In this document: positions 14,458-24,090 of the stretch, piece after piece | Layout of the letters: each line of letters opens with the position of its first letter | Position numbering within the stretch: the stretch's first letter is position 1 | Origin: Chthoniobacterales bacterium | GTDB taxonomy: Bacteria > Verrucomicrobiota > Verrucomicrobiia > Chthoniobacterales > UBA10450 | DNA: 64,000 nucleotides | Direction: 5' to 3' | Assembly: GCA_003244145.1 (NCBI GenBank) | Contig: QHBM01000156.1 | Location: forward strand, 16,214 to 80,213 | Notes under the pieces: model-generated | Told to the model about the DNA's origin: nothing | Seen by the model: the letters and a program-made list of their open reading frames with translations, nothing else | Database searches by the model: none | Translations under genes and position numbers: made by a program

Positions 14458-17448
14458 ATGCCGGACTCCAGCTCTTCTGTCCCACCGGCTTCGCTCGAGC
14501 CCGGCACCGATCGAGTCATTGGCGGTTACGAAATCAAAGGCGAACTCGGCCGCGGCGGGATGGGCGTCGTTTATCGCGCCCGGCAAAAACAGCCGAACCG
14601 CGTGGTCGCGCTCAAGATGCTGACCGGCCATTACGGTCCGGATGAGTTGGCGCGTTTCCTGGCGGAAGCTGAAACCGCGGCCGGCCTCCATCACACCAAC
14701 ATCATCCAGATTTACGAAGTGGGTGAAATAGACGGCGCGCCGTTTTTCTCGATGGAATTTGTGGAGAGCGGCTCGCTGGCCGACCGGCTCCGCGGCGGAA
14801 CCATGGAAGCGCGAGAGGCGGCGCAGTTGCTCATCAGTGTCGCGCGTGCTCTGCATTTCGCCCACCAGAACGGCGTGGTCCATCGCGACATGAAGCCCGC
14901 CAATATTCTGCTCGACCCGGAAGGCGTGCCGAAGGTCGCGGACTTTGGGATCGCGAAACGCCTCACGGCCAACGCCGCCCTCACGCTTTCCGGCGCGGTC
15001 ATCGGCACGCCGACGTACATGGCGCCCGAGCAGGCGAAGGGAACGAGCCGGGAGGTCGGCGCGACCGCCGACGTCTATTCGTTAGGTGCGATCCTTTACG
15101 AAATGCTCGCCGGCCGCCCGCCGTTTTTGCCGGAAGAGAGCGAGACCGCCCTGACCGTGCGCGTGATCACCGAGGATCCGGTTTCGCCTGCGTGGCATAA
15201 CCCCGGGATTCCGCGCGAGCTGGAAACTATTTGCCTGAAATGTCTCGAGAAAGAACCGCGCGACCGCTACGCGAGCGCGGCCGCGTTCGCGGAAGATCTG
15301 CGCCGATTTCTCGACGACGAATCGATTCTGGCGCGGCCGCCGAACACAGCGGTGCGCACGTTAAAATGGGTGCGGCGCAACCCATGGAAATTTGTGAGCC
15401 GCGCTTTCGTAGCCTTTGCCATCGCCGCGGGTCTCATCCGGATCGGGCAATGGGAGCTTTATCAACGCCCGCGCTTCGAATACGCGGAGAGGGTTGAATA
15501 CGTTCATGGCGGCCTGGAGGCGCTAGGGTCGCTGACGCAAGACGAGACCTCTCATCGTCCGGCCCACTTGCGCTTGACGCGGCGCGGCAGGTTCGGACCG
15601 ATCACGCTGGTCGAAGTTCTTAATCCGCGCGGACAGCCCGCCGTTCTGCGCAGGATCGGCAACGACGAGATGATCCCAATCTACCTGGAGTCGCTCAGCC
15701 AGGCCCAGCCGAATGCCGAACGGGCGCCGGAGAGCACCTCGGTCGAGTTCTTGTTCGAGGGCAGGAACGCGCTCGAAGCGATCGCGCGCGATCGGAATGG
15801 AAGCGTACTCTGGCGGCTGATCTACGATCGCCTCAGCGGCGCCGATTCGCGGATGGCCCGTGCGCGCTATGTGAATGTGCGCGGATTCGCGACCGCGCAA
15901 CGCAGCGGCGCTTCGCATCTGGAGTTCGAACGCGATGCGTTGGGCCGCGATCTGAAAGTGACTTTCTTCAACGGCGCCGGCGAACCGACGCCGAATGGCG
16001 AAGGCGTTTATGGATACAAGATCGACCGCGATGGCGCCGGCCGGGTGGTTCAGCTCGCGCATCTCGATCGCGAGGGAAAGCCGATGGCGAACCGCGCCGG
16101 CGTGATTGCTCGCGCTTTTGTTTGGGGCCGGAATCGGATCGAGCGCGTAGAGTTGCGCGACGGCGATGGGAAACCAACGGCCCTGAATGGCGTCGCCGCC
16201 GTGGTTCAGGAATATGACGCCAGCGGCAATGTCTCGCGCCTCAAGTTCCTCGGCCCGGACGGACAGATTTCTCGAAATAACGGCGATTGGGTAGTGCAGG
16301 AAATATCGCACAACGCCGCGGGCGAAGTAGTGGGGCGCAAGTATTTTCGGTTGGGCGCCGATGAGAAGCTGGCCCTGGCTTCGGAAATGACGGTGTCATA
16401 CGATCAGTTCGGTCAGCCGGCGGAAATTCGATTTGGCGGGAACACGAATTACCGCACTCGGCTCGGTCATGACGAACGAGGAAATCTGACGGAAGAGACG
16501 TCGCTCGATGCCGAAGGACATCCGGTGGTGAACGACCGAGGATACGCGACCAAGCGAGTCGCGTACAAATTCAGTCCGCAGGCGACACGATGGGAGGAAT
16601 CCTACTTCGACGTGGCCGGCGGGATCACCTACTGCTCGGCCGGATATCACCGGTTCACTGTCGAATTTAGCGCGACCGGCGTTTTGAAGCGCCAGACGAC
16701 GGAGGAGCTCGACCCAACGCGATTCAAATATTACCGGGACGTGAGCGAGCCCGAATACGATGCCCTGGGGCGGATGCGGCGGAGTGTGGTGCGTTATGAA
16801 AACGAAGCCGGCCAGCTCGCGCTCGACGCCGGTCTTCCCTTTGCCGCGACCGAAGAAAGCTATGACGAAAACGGCCGGCCGTTCCTGCTTTGGAAGCTCG
16901 GTTGTGCGGAAAGCGTTAGGGCGCCTTCCTTGAGTTACGATTACGAGTGGCACAAGACCGGCGCGAGAAAGCGCCAGGTTCTCCAAGCTTGCGACGCTAA
17001 TCGCAAACCGCTGCCTTTGCTCTCCAACGGAAACCCCGCCCACGCCGAAGAGGAGTTCGATCAGCTCGATCGCCGGGAACGGATTTATGAGACGGGCTTC
17101 GACGAGAAGCTGGTTGGGTTCAGCACGCGCGAAGCGAAATTCTCCGGCGGCAATTTGCAAAGCGTTACGCACCAGCGCAGTGACGGCACGGCGGTCGAAT
17201 CGGTGCGCGTCATCATCAAGGCGGTCGTGCCGCAACAACCGAAAGCAGCCGAGTTACGTGCGGGCGATCAAATCCTCAGCGCAAACGACCGACCGGTGAC
17301 CAGCGCGTACGACTGGGTCTTCGCCGCGAATTTTTCCGGCGGCTGGATCGAAGTGCTGCGCGACGGCGCGAAGCTCCGCATCGATGGTTTAGAACCAGGA
17401 ACGCTCGGGATCGTGCTGGAAGATCGCGCGCCCGCCGCGAAGCCGTAG
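14458..17448 (+). CDS. transmembrane Ser/Thr protein kinase with YD-like repeats and C-terminal PDZ domain
   Basis: 996 residues from ATG 14458 (a TTG lies two codons upstream). The Hanks-type kinase domain spans about 22-290 with the P-loop GELGRGGMG (28-36), K53 in ALKML, HRD (142-144), DFG (162-164) and APE (189-191), all intact. One membrane helix follows near 315-335. The rest is a long array of RHS/YD-like units (for example YKIDRDGAGRVVQLAHLDREG, VVQEYDASGNVSRLKFLGPDG). At about 905-985 is a PDZ-like domain (AAELRAGDQILSANDRPV, then LRDGAKLRIDGL). The repeats and PDZ would face the periplasm. The substrate is unknown. Confidence 0.9.
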   Translation: MPDSSSSVPPASLEPGTDRVIGGYEIKGELGRGGMGVVYRARQKQPNRVVALKMLTGHYGPDELARFLAEAETAAGLHHTNIIQIYEVGEIDGAPFFSMEFVESGSLADRLRGGTMEAREAAQLLISVARALHFAHQNGVVHRDMKPANILLDPEGVPKVADFGIAKRLTANAALTLSGAVIGTPTYMAPEQAKGTSREVGATADVYSLGAILYEMLAGRPPFLPEESETALTVRVITEDPVSPAWHNPGIPRELETICLKCLEKEPRDRYASAAAFAEDLRRFLDDESILARPPNTAVRTLKWVRRNPWKFVSRAFVAFAIAAGLIRIGQWELYQRPRFEYAERVEYVHGGLEALGSLTQDETSHRPAHLRLTRRGRFGPITLVEVLNPRGQPAVLRRIGNDEMIPIYLESLSQAQPNAERAPESTSVEFLFEGRNALEAIARDRNGSVLWRLIYDRLSGADSRMARARYVNVRGFATAQRSGASHLEFERDALGRDLKVTFFNGAGEPTPNGEGVYGYKIDRDGAGRVVQLAHLDREGKPMANRAGVIARAFVWGRNRIERVELRDGDGKPTALNGVAAVVQEYDASGNVSRLKFLGPDGQISRNNGDWVVQEISHNAAGEVVGRKYFRLGADEKLALASEMTVSYDQFGQPAEIRFGGNTNYRTRLGHDERGNLTEETSLDAEGHPVVNDRGYATKRVAYKFSPQATRWEESYFDVAGGITYCSAGYHRFTVEFSATGVLKRQTTEELDPTRFKYYRDVSEPEYDALGRMRRSVVRYENEAGQLALDAGLPFAATEESYDENGRPFLLWKLGCAESVRAPSLSYDYEWHKTGARKRQVLQACDANRKPLPLLSNGNPAHAEEEFDQLDRRERIYETGFDEKLVGFSTREAKFSGGNLQSVTHQRSDGTAVESVRVIIKAVVPQQPKAAELRAGDQILSANDRPVTSAYDWVFAANFSGGWIEVLRDGAKLRIDGLEPGTLGIVLEDRAPAAKP

Positions 17449-17502
17449 CGCTTGACGCTTTCCCGGCGATTTGCCACTCATGGTCGAAGCGAACCGCTTC
17501 GT

Positions 17503-18132
17503 ATGCCTGAATCATCTTCTCGCGCTCCCGGCAGCGTTTCCTCGGCGAAAGACGAGATCGGGTTGCTGGAAATCCTGCGGCTTCTGATTGAAACGAAAAA
17601 AGCGCGGACGACGGCAGATCTTTTGAAATACGCTTCGCAGTACGGCGCGCCCGAAGCGGAGGATCGACTTCGGACGCTGGAGGCGGAGAACGTTCCGCTC
17701 GATCTGGCGTTCGATGCAATCAGCGTACAGTTGCGCCTCGTTGCCCATAAACGAAGCAACGCCCTTCTCGCCGAGTGCCGCGGGCAAAAAGTCGGTTTGA
17801 TCCTTCCGCTTCCTCCTGATTTCTCCAAACTGTTTGCGCCCGTCGCCGAGGTGACTTTCCTCCTGCCGGACGAAGCGCATGGATCAAGGCATGGATATTC
17901 CAGCGCGCCGGTGAAAGGCGCGCGTGCCTGTCGCGCGGCCGTGCAGGAAATGCAGGCGCTCGTTTTCGATGCGTTCCGCGAGGGCGACAATTTTTTCCTG
18001 GATCCCTCCGCGGCTGATCTCCTTGAGCCGAAGTTGCTGCCCGCAGGCATTCATCTCATCGCGCACCTGCGCCCGCATCGTGATCCGCACGACGTTCCCT
18101 TCCAACCAGGCAGCGCGGTTTCATGTCTCTAA
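17503..18132 (+). CDS. unknown protein translationally coupled to an ion transporter
   Basis: 209 residues from ATG 17503. It is cytoplasmic, with no membrane helix or signal peptide and no recognised family. The N-terminal half is helical (GLLEILRLLIETKKARTTADLLKYASQYGAPEAEDRLRTLEAE). The C-terminal half has beta-type segments (VGLILPLPPDFSKLF, VTFLLPDE) and ends IHLIAHLRPHRDPHDVPF. Its last 10 bases overlap the start of the downstream transporter, so the two are probably coupled. Overlapping reading frames exist on the minus strand, but they have neither homology nor a ribosome-binding site that I can see. Confidence 0.6.
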   Translation: MPESSSRAPGSVSSAKDEIGLLEILRLLIETKKARTTADLLKYASQYGAPEAEDRLRTLEAENVPLDLAFDAISVQLRLVAHKRSNALLAECRGQKVGLILPLPPDFSKLFAPVAEVTFLLPDEAHGSRHGYSSAPVKGARACRAAVQEMQALVFDAFREGDNFFLDPSAADLLEPKLLPAGIHLIAHLRPHRDPHDVPFQPGSAVSCL

Positions 18133-19556
18133 GACTTCTCGTGCGTTTCCGCTTTTCCCTTTTCTTTTTCTTCTTCCTCGCCAGCAGCACGCATGGCTTC
18201 GCGTCCGCGGCGACACCACCGCTGGAACTGTCTCTCGACGCCACCTCCTGGCAGGCCAGTTGGAGCGCCGGTGCGTTGATGCTCCTGCTTCTCTTCACGG
18301 CGTATTGCGCCATGAAGCGCTACGAGGTTCCGCTGGCGCTCGCGCTGACCCTGGTGAGCCTGTCGTTCCTCATCATTCAGTGGGGCAGCGCGGAAGGAAT
18401 ACTTCGCGCGAGCTTTCTTCAATACGCGAACATCACGGTGCTGTTCACCGCCATCGCGATCCCGGCCCACATGATCGAGCGCTCGCAAGGCTTCAAGGTG
18501 ATCGCGGCCTGGCTCGGCTATCAGCTGGGCAAGGTGCGTTTGCGTCATCCGCGGATAACAACTCCGTTGCTCGTCATCATCCTATTGACCGCGACCTACC
18601 TCACGAGCGCGCTCATGCACACCGTGCCATCGATCCTCCTTATGACGCCGATTATCATCCGGCTTTGCGCTTCTTATAAGGTACCCTCACGATGGATCCT
18701 GAGCGCGGCCATTATTGCCAGTAATCTGGGCGACACACCGAACATCGTCGAAAGCGACGCGTGGGGAATTCAGGCGAGCGATTTCGTTCGCGAAGTGCTG
18801 CCGGCAAATCTGATTGTGCTCGCCGCGCTGATTTTCTTAGCGACGGTCCTGACCCAGCGCGGAATCACGAGCCGGAGCCGCGCCGCCGGTGCGACGCAGG
18901 TTCCCTTCTACACTCTTCAGGTCGCGCAGACTGCGGCCGATTGGAAGAAAGCAAAATCCGATGTCGCCATCGACAGGCGGCTCCTCGGCGCCGGTCTTGC
19001 CCTCCTATTTTTGTTCCTGCTGTTTCGGGTGTTGTATCCGCCGTTTGCCATCGCCATCGGAGCCGCGACCATCGTGGTCGCGATCCTGCTCGAGAGAAAA
19101 CAGGAGCGATACCATTCTCTCACCTCGCTGGGGTTCGACGTTTATCTCGCCTTCGCGGCGATCTTCGTCCTGGCCGGTTGCGTCGAACATTCGTGGATTG
19201 GTCTGGTTCTGCACCAACAACTGGCGGCGGCGCATGGTGCGGCCTGGGCCATCGCCGCCACTGGTTATCTCGGGACGACTTTCACCGCAGATTCTTCGTT
19301 GACGACCGCCGTTTCCCATACCATCCAGCAAATGGATCCGTCACGGGCGGGGATCTGGGCGCTCGCGGGTGGAATTTGCGCGGGCGGCAGCTCCCTCATC
19401 ACCGCATCTTCCGCCGGAATTATTTTGGCGGAGGAAAGCCAGCGCTTCAACGATCCCGAGCACGCCATTAATTTCCAGCGCTACCTCGCCTTCGGGCTCC
19501 CGTTCTCCTTTTTCATGCTGATCTTTTACGGCATCTACTACACGTTTGTCCGCTGA
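18123..19556 (+). CDS. ion transporter superfamily permease (ArsB/NhaD/citrate transporter-like)
   Basis: 477 residues with a signal-like N-terminus and about 11-12 hydrophobic helices. Segments ATYLTSALMHTVPSILLMTPIIIRL and SNLGDTPNIVESDAWGIQASDF match the repeated helix-hairpin region of the ion-transporter clan that includes NhaD Na+/H+ antiporters, ArsB and CitM. The second repeat is GYLGTTFTADSSLTTAVSH. The transported ion cannot be told from sequence; Na+/H+ or an anion is possible. The start overlaps the preceding unknown gene by 10 bp. Confidence 0.75.
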   Translation: MSLRLLVRFRFSLFFFFFLASSTHGFASAATPPLELSLDATSWQASWSAGALMLLLLFTAYCAMKRYEVPLALALTLVSLSFLIIQWGSAEGILRASFLQYANITVLFTAIAIPAHMIERSQGFKVIAAWLGYQLGKVRLRHPRITTPLLVIILLTATYLTSALMHTVPSILLMTPIIIRLCASYKVPSRWILSAAIIASNLGDTPNIVESDAWGIQASDFVREVLPANLIVLAALIFLATVLTQRGITSRSRAAGATQVPFYTLQVAQTAADWKKAKSDVAIDRRLLGAGLALLFLFLLFRVLYPPFAIAIGAATIVVAILLERKQERYHSLTSLGFDVYLAFAAIFVLAGCVEHSWIGLVLHQQLAAAHGAAWAIAATGYLGTTFTADSSLTTAVSHTIQQMDPSRAGIWALAGGICAGGSSLITASSAGIILAEESQRFNDPEHAINFQRYLAFGLPFSFFMLIFYGIYYTFVR

Positions 19557-19609
19557 CGTTTCGTCGATCCTGTCGTGCGCGAGACAAAATTCTGCTGAAC
19601 CAATTCCTT

Positions 19610-20554
19610 ATGGACGAACCGCCGCCACTCCCGCCGAATCGCCTCTTTCAGATTTTCCTCGGCCTGCTTGTCGCCAACGCGATTGGGGGCGCGCTCCTCT
19701 TCGGCGTGACCCAATTGCTCGCGTTCTACAAGGGGCGGGCCGAAAGCATCATCGCCTATCCCAGCTTCGTCCTTATTCCAGTGGTCGTCGGTCTCATCGC
19801 CGCGTGGTTTTGGCGCCGGCTGAATCGCAGCATCGCCTGGAGCGCGCTCGATGCCCTCTGGCTCTCGCTGGTCGGATTGGCCGCGGCGGCCCTGGTGTTG
19901 CGCGAAGGCGTCGTTTGTCTCGTGATCGTTTTTCCGGCCCTCTACGTCTTTATCTACGCCGGTTTGTTGCTGGGCCGGCTTTGGTTCCGGCCTAACGATA
20001 ACAAACTGCGGCTCACCATTTTTCCGCTGCTCGCGCTCCTCGCCCTCGGCGAGGCCGCTTATCATCCGGAAAAACAAGCGGTCGTGATCGACGAAATTCT
20101 GGTTCACGCGCCGCCCGAAAAAATCTGGCCGCACGTCCTCGCCTTTTCCGAGATCCCGGACCCGCCGGCTTACTGGATTTTTCGGCTAGGTCTTCCTTAT
20201 CCGACGCAGACGACCAACGGCGGCGACTTCGTCGGCGCGGACCGGCAATGCAAATTCAGCAACGGCGTCATCATAAAAGAAAAGGTGGCGGAGTTCGTAC
20301 CGCGCGAAAAACTCACCTTCGACGTCGCCGAGCAGCCGGCCGATCCGGAAGCGTACGGGCACCTCACCCTGCATCGCGGCCAGTTCGTCTTGCGCGACAA
20401 TGGCGACGGCACCACGACCTTGATCGGCTCGAGCTGGTACACGCTCCACGTCCGCCCGCGCTGGTATTTCGATCTCTGGACGCACGACATGACCCGCGCC
20501 GTGCATCTCCGCGTCATGAATCACATCCGGCGGTTGGCCGAAGCGGAGAAGTGA
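19610..20554 (+). CDS. four-helix membrane protein with C-terminal SRPBCC domain
   Basis: 314 residues. Four hydrophobic helices lie between about 12 and 155. They are followed by a soluble SRPBCC/START-like ligand-binding domain: VVIDEILVHAPPEKIWPHVLAF, then FSNGVIIKEKVAEFVPREKLTFDV and TTLIGSSWYTLHVRPRWYFDLW. SRPBCC domains form a deep hydrophobic cavity, and the ligand is unknown. It follows the transporter gene by 53 bp on the same strand and may be cotranscribed. Confidence 0.75.
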   Translation: MDEPPPLPPNRLFQIFLGLLVANAIGGALLFGVTQLLAFYKGRAESIIAYPSFVLIPVVVGLIAAWFWRRLNRSIAWSALDALWLSLVGLAAAALVLREGVVCLVIVFPALYVFIYAGLLLGRLWFRPNDNKLRLTIFPLLALLALGEAAYHPEKQAVVIDEILVHAPPEKIWPHVLAFSEIPDPPAYWIFRLGLPYPTQTTNGGDFVGADRQCKFSNGVIIKEKVAEFVPREKLTFDVAEQPADPEAYGHLTLHRGQFVLRDNGDGTTTLIGSSWYTLHVRPRWYFDLWTHDMTRAVHLRVMNHIRRLAEAEK

Positions 20555-20571
20555 TGGCTGCGCGAAGCTGG

Positions 20572-20642
20572 CTACCCCGCATGGATTCGAACCATGAATA
20601 ACGCCTCCAAAGGGCGCTGTGTTACCGTTACACCACGGGGTA
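20572..20642 (-). tRNA. tRNA-Gln (anticodon TTG)
   Basis: The cloverleaf folds on the minus strand. The acceptor stem is TACCCCG/CGGGGTA with discriminator G, the D-arm GTGT-AACGGTA-ACAC, and the anticodon stem GCGCC/GGCGT around loop CTTTGGA (anticodon TTG). The T-arm is CATGG-TTCGAAT-CCATG. Length is 71 nt without CCA. Confidence 0.93.
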
Positions 20643-20661
20643 TTTGATTTGGAATTCGCCG

Positions 20662-20719
20662 ATCCTCAATCGCTCCCAATCCTTAGATCGCAAATCGCAA
20701 TTCGCAAATCCTCCATGGT
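20662..20719. repeat. dispersed A/T-rich intergenic repeat
   Basis: CCTCAATCGCTCCCAATCC is followed by tandem near-copies of the 8-9-mer ATCGCAA(A) (AGATCGCAA, ATCGCAATT, CGCAAATCC), ending in CTCCATGG. On the minus strand it reads ATGGAGGATTTGCGAATTGCG, related to the element at 1684-1762 (ATGGAGGATAGAGGATTGAG). It abuts and includes the start codon of the following gene. Confidence 0.55.
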
Positions 20720-21623
20720 CCATGTTCTCGATACGATGCCTCTCGGCCGGCCGGGCATCATTGCCGCGACGCTCCTCGAGACTGATGAGGGGCCGGTCCT
20801 TTTCGACACGGGTCCCGAATCAACGTTCGAGCACCTCGCGACGGAATTATCGAAGATCGGGGTCCGGCCTAACGACGTCCGCCACGTTTTTCTCAGCCAC
20901 ATTCATTTCGATCACTCCGGCGCGGCCTGGCGCTTCGCCGACTTCGGCGCGACGATTTACGTTCACCCCCGCGGCGCTCCACATTTGATCGATCCCACCA
21001 AACTCATCGCATCCGCCACGCGTCTCTACGGTGACGAAATGAATAGACTCTGGGGCCGATTCGCGCCGATCGCGGCGGAACGCGTCCGTATCTTGCAGGA
21101 CAACGATGTCGTCCGCGTCGCCCCATTTGAAATACGCGCCATCGCCACCCCCGGACACGCCAGCCATCATCACATCTATCATTGGAATGAGAACGTCTTC
21201 GGTGGGGATGTTGCCGGCGTGCGACTAGGCGACGGTCCGCCCACTCCGCCTTTTGTCCCACCCGAGCTCGACATCGAGTCGTGGCTGGAATCAATCGCGA
21301 AGATCCGCGCGCTTGACCCGGCTAAACTTTATTTGCCGCATTTCGGTCTGGTGGAAAACTCCATCTCATCGCATCTCGATGCGCTGGAGGAACGCGTCCG
21401 CCGCTGGTCGATCTGGTTCGGCGACCGCCTGCGCGCCGGCACCGGCGAACCAGCATTGATTCCAGAATTTGCCGCCTACGCCGCCGACGAATTGCGAACC
21501 GCCGGCGCAAATGACGAACAAGTGCTCGATTACGAACAGGCCGACCCCAGCTTCATGGCCGTGAGCGCGGCCCTGCGTTACTGGCGCAAGCATCACCCCG
21601 AGCAAATCGCCAGCGCAGTTTGA
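20715..21623 (+). CDS. metallo-beta-lactamase-fold hydrolase
   Basis: 302 residues. The MBL metal-binding motif is HIHFDHSG near residue 62, with further ligands in ATPGHASHHH near 145, FGGDVAG near 160 and LPHFG near 205. The fold suits a hydrolase of small esters, lactones or thioesters; the long C-terminal helical extension (about 220-300) is not catalytic. The ATG at 20715 falls inside the repeat CTCCATGG. The frame is open further upstream, but that sequence is tRNA and repeat. Confidence 0.85.
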   Translation: MVHVLDTMPLGRPGIIAATLLETDEGPVLFDTGPESTFEHLATELSKIGVRPNDVRHVFLSHIHFDHSGAAWRFADFGATIYVHPRGAPHLIDPTKLIASATRLYGDEMNRLWGRFAPIAAERVRILQDNDVVRVAPFEIRAIATPGHASHHHIYHWNENVFGGDVAGVRLGDGPPTPPFVPPELDIESWLESIAKIRALDPAKLYLPHFGLVENSISSHLDALEERVRRWSIWFGDRLRAGTGEPALIPEFAAYAADELRTAGANDEQVLDYEQADPSFMAVSAALRYWRKHHPEQIASAV

Positions 21624-21731
21624 GCTGACCTTTGGCCGGGGGCGACTCACTCGCCCTTTAGCTCGGCCACCCATCCGGCGCTTTCAGCTGAATTCTTCTG
21701 GCTACCGGGTTTCAAGATTGAATTCCGCCGG

Positions 21732-22268
21732 CTACGCCTTGGGCGCGGCGGTCTTGGCCGCTTCCGAAACCATTTTCTTGAAGGCGTCGGTCGACGCTTT
21801 CACGGTCGCGATCGGTCCAGTCATTTTGATGAAGACGTTTCCATCCGCGTTCTCGAGGATCGCGCCGCAAAGCGCGTAACCGGGCATCGGCGTAGTCGGA
21901 CCGCCGGGCATGCCGCTGCTGAAAGTGCCGTCGGTCATGACGAAAGTGATCTTCACCGAACCAACCTGAACGTTTTCGGTGATCCGGTTTTGTTCGCTCC
22001 CGGGGAATTGGGCATACCACCGGGCGACGTTGTCGGCCGCCGTCCCGCCCTGGCCGGTGCCGAATTGGAAGAACGTCACTTCCGCCTTCGCTCCGTCTGG
22101 CCCGACTTCGAGCTGCGCTTTTCGCATCGGCGAAGAGGGCGTCGCGGCTTTCCATGCATCGGGCACGGTAAAGGTAAATGCGCCGATCTTGATTGGGGGC
22201 GCGGGCTCAGCCTGGGACGTCACAACGCCGAGCAGGAAAATCGCGGCGAGCAAAAATAGTGTTCTCAT
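21732..22268 (-). CDS. secreted protein of unknown function
   Basis: 178 residues. A signal peptide (MRTLFLLAAIFLLGVVTSQA) precedes one globular domain with features such as FTFTVPDAWKAATP, MRKAQLEV, ARWYAQF and NVFIKMTGP. It resembles small secreted proteins common in Verrucomicrobiota genomes but has no family I can name. ATG 22268 was chosen because it begins the signal peptide. It is divergent from ccsA across about 105 bp. Confidence 0.7.
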   Translation of the reverse strand: MRTLFLLAAIFLLGVVTSQAEPAPPIKIGAFTFTVPDAWKAATPSSPMRKAQLEVGPDGAKAEVTFFQFGTGQGGTAADNVARWYAQFPGSEQNRITENVQVGSVKITFVMTDGTFSSGMPGGPTTPMPGYALCGAILENADGNVFIKMTGPIATVKASTDAFKKMVSEAAKTAAPKA

Positions 22269-22374
22269 GAAGAAGAATAATCGAGAACCGCCGGAATGGA
22301 ATTCCTCCGAGGCGGAGCGGGAAGGCCACGCTCGACAGTAGGCGCAACGAGGCACACATTATCACTCTTTCCTT

Positions 22375-24090
22375 ATGCGTTTCCGATTTTTCCTTTCCGC
22401 GATGAGCCTGCTTCTATGCGGGATCTGTTTCGCTCAGACGGCCGACATGCCGGCGGCGGATTCGAGCTCGCTCGATTTCAAGCAGTTCGGTTTGCTCGCG
22501 ATCCAGGATGGCGGGCGCCGCAAGCCGATCGACACCTTCGCGCGCGAGACCCTGATCAAGATCACGGGCCGCTCGAGTTACACCTCGGACGCCAAGACCT
22601 GGGAGGCGAACGATTTCGTCCTTTCCATGCTGCTCGACACTCACAAATGGCAGGAAGAGCCGATGATCCTGGTGTCGCTAGGTCAGTTGATTGAACAGCT
22701 CGGCCTCGACAAAACGAAGAAACGTTTTTCGTTCGCGCAATTGACGGCGCTGCCGGAGTTGAACCGGCTCGCGGGCGAAGCGCACGCCCTCCGCAAAGCG
22801 GAAAAGCCGCTTTCGCGCGTGCAAAGTGAAGTCATGAACGTGAGCGAACGGCTCGCACTCTTCGCGCACGTCATGGATGGGAGCGCGTTTCTCCTCGTGC
22901 CGGCGCCCGCGAAAACGACCGACCCGTGGATCGTGCCGCCGGCTTTTGCGGAACATTATCAGGAGGCGCAGTTCGCCCCGGTGCAGACGCAATTGCAGAC
23001 GATGGCGAACTCCTATGTGCGCGGCGACGGCTTCGCCTTCGGCCGCGCGGCGAACCAGCTTCGCGATGGCTTGCGCGGCTTGAGCCCGAAGATTTACCCC
23101 GAGGAATCGCAGTTGCGGCTCGAATATTTTTACAATCACTGGGACGGCTTTTACCGCGCCGCCTGGTCGTATGGGGTTGCGCTTCTCCTGCTGGGGATTG
23201 CCTACGCGAGGTCGCGCGACGGCGCCTCGATCCTGAAAAAGATCGGCGTTTCGCTCGCGATCGTCGGCCTGCTCTTTCACGCCAGCGGCATCGCGATGCG
23301 CTGCCTGATCGCGGGCCGGCCGCCGGTGACAAACATGTATGAGTCGATCATTTGGGTTTCGTTCGCCGTTTCGTTTTTCGGGATGATCTTTTTCGCGCGA
23401 TACCGGACGCCGGTCTATCTGCTCGCCGCCTTGCCGGTCTCGCTGGTCGCGCTGTTGCTCGTGCATCAAATGCCGATCGCGATGCCGTCGAGTATCGATC
23501 CGCTCGTGCCGGTTTTGCGCGATAATTTCTGGCTCACGATTCACGTCCTCACCATCACGTTGAGCTACGCGGCCTTCGCCCTTGCGATGGGATTCGGCCA
23601 CATTTTGCTTTATCGCTATGCGCGCAATCCCGTTTCCGCGCGCGGGGACCAGCCGATGCATTTCTGGCTTTACCGGGTGCTTCAGCTCGGCGTGATTTTG
23701 CTGGCGGCGGGAACAATCCTCGGTGGCGTCTGGGCGAATTATTCATGGGGCCGCTTTTGGGGCTGGGATCCGAAGGAAACCTGGGCGCTGATTGCGCTGC
23801 TTTGTTATATCCTCACGCTCCACGGCCGGCTCGCGGGCTGGTGGACGCAATTCGGTTTGGTGGTGGCGAGCGTGGTTTGTTTTCTCGCGGTCCTGATGGC
23901 GTGGTATGGCGTGAACTTCGTTCTCGGCAAAGGCTTGCACAGTTATGGCTTCGGCATTGGCGGCGAAACCTACGTCGCGAGTTTCGTCATCGCGGACCTG
24001 TTGTTCGTCGGTTTCGCCACTTGGCGTTATCGGAGCAGCAAGAAAACTGTGGCGAATCGAAGCGTCGAGAGGGAATCGGTCGCGGTTTAG
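22375..24090 (+). CDS. ccsA: cytochrome c assembly protein CcsA/ResC-type (haem handling)
   Basis: 571 residues. A signal peptide is followed by a periplasmic region to about 260 (GGRRKPIDTFARETL begins a conserved segment of ResB/ResC-linked N-termini). Then come about eight helices carrying the CcsA core. The tryptophan-rich WWD haem-binding motif is NYSWGRFWGWDPKETW near 460, flanked by the conserved His residues in HVLTITLSY and LHSYGFG. It exports and presents haem for cytochrome c maturation (system II). Its likely client, a hexaheme cytochrome, is encoded at 36931. The stop overlaps the convergent ROK gene by 4 bp. Confidence 0.9.
   Translation: MRFRFFLSAMSLLLCGICFAQTADMPAADSSSLDFKQFGLLAIQDGGRRKPIDTFARETLIKITGRSSYTSDAKTWEANDFVLSMLLDTHKWQEEPMILVSLGQLIEQLGLDKTKKRFSFAQLTALPELNRLAGEAHALRKAEKPLSRVQSEVMNVSERLALFAHVMDGSAFLLVPAPAKTTDPWIVPPAFAEHYQEAQFAPVQTQLQTMANSYVRGDGFAFGRAANQLRDGLRGLSPKIYPEESQLRLEYFYNHWDGFYRAAWSYGVALLLLGIAYARSRDGASILKKIGVSLAIVGLLFHASGIAMRCLIAGRPPVTNMYESIIWVSFAVSFFGMIFFARYRTPVYLLAALPVSLVALLLVHQMPIAMPSSIDPLVPVLRDNFWLTIHVLTITLSYAAFALAMGFGHILLYRYARNPVSARGDQPMHFWLYRVLQLGVILLAAGTILGGVWANYSWGRFWGWDPKETWALIALLCYILTLHGRLAGWWTQFGLVVASVVCFLAVLMAWYGVNFVLGKGLHSYGFGIGGETYVASFVIADLLFVGFATWRYRSSKKTVANRSVERESVAV

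Noticed and set aside
17478..18050. 190-codon minus-strand frame opposite the unknown gene at 17503
   Set aside because: Ser/Arg-rich shadow without homology; the plus-strand frame is coupled to the transporter.
22678..23661. 327-codon frame opposite ccsA
   Set aside because: Charge-rich, arginine-heavy shadow of a GC-rich gene on the other strand; ccsA has full family motifs.
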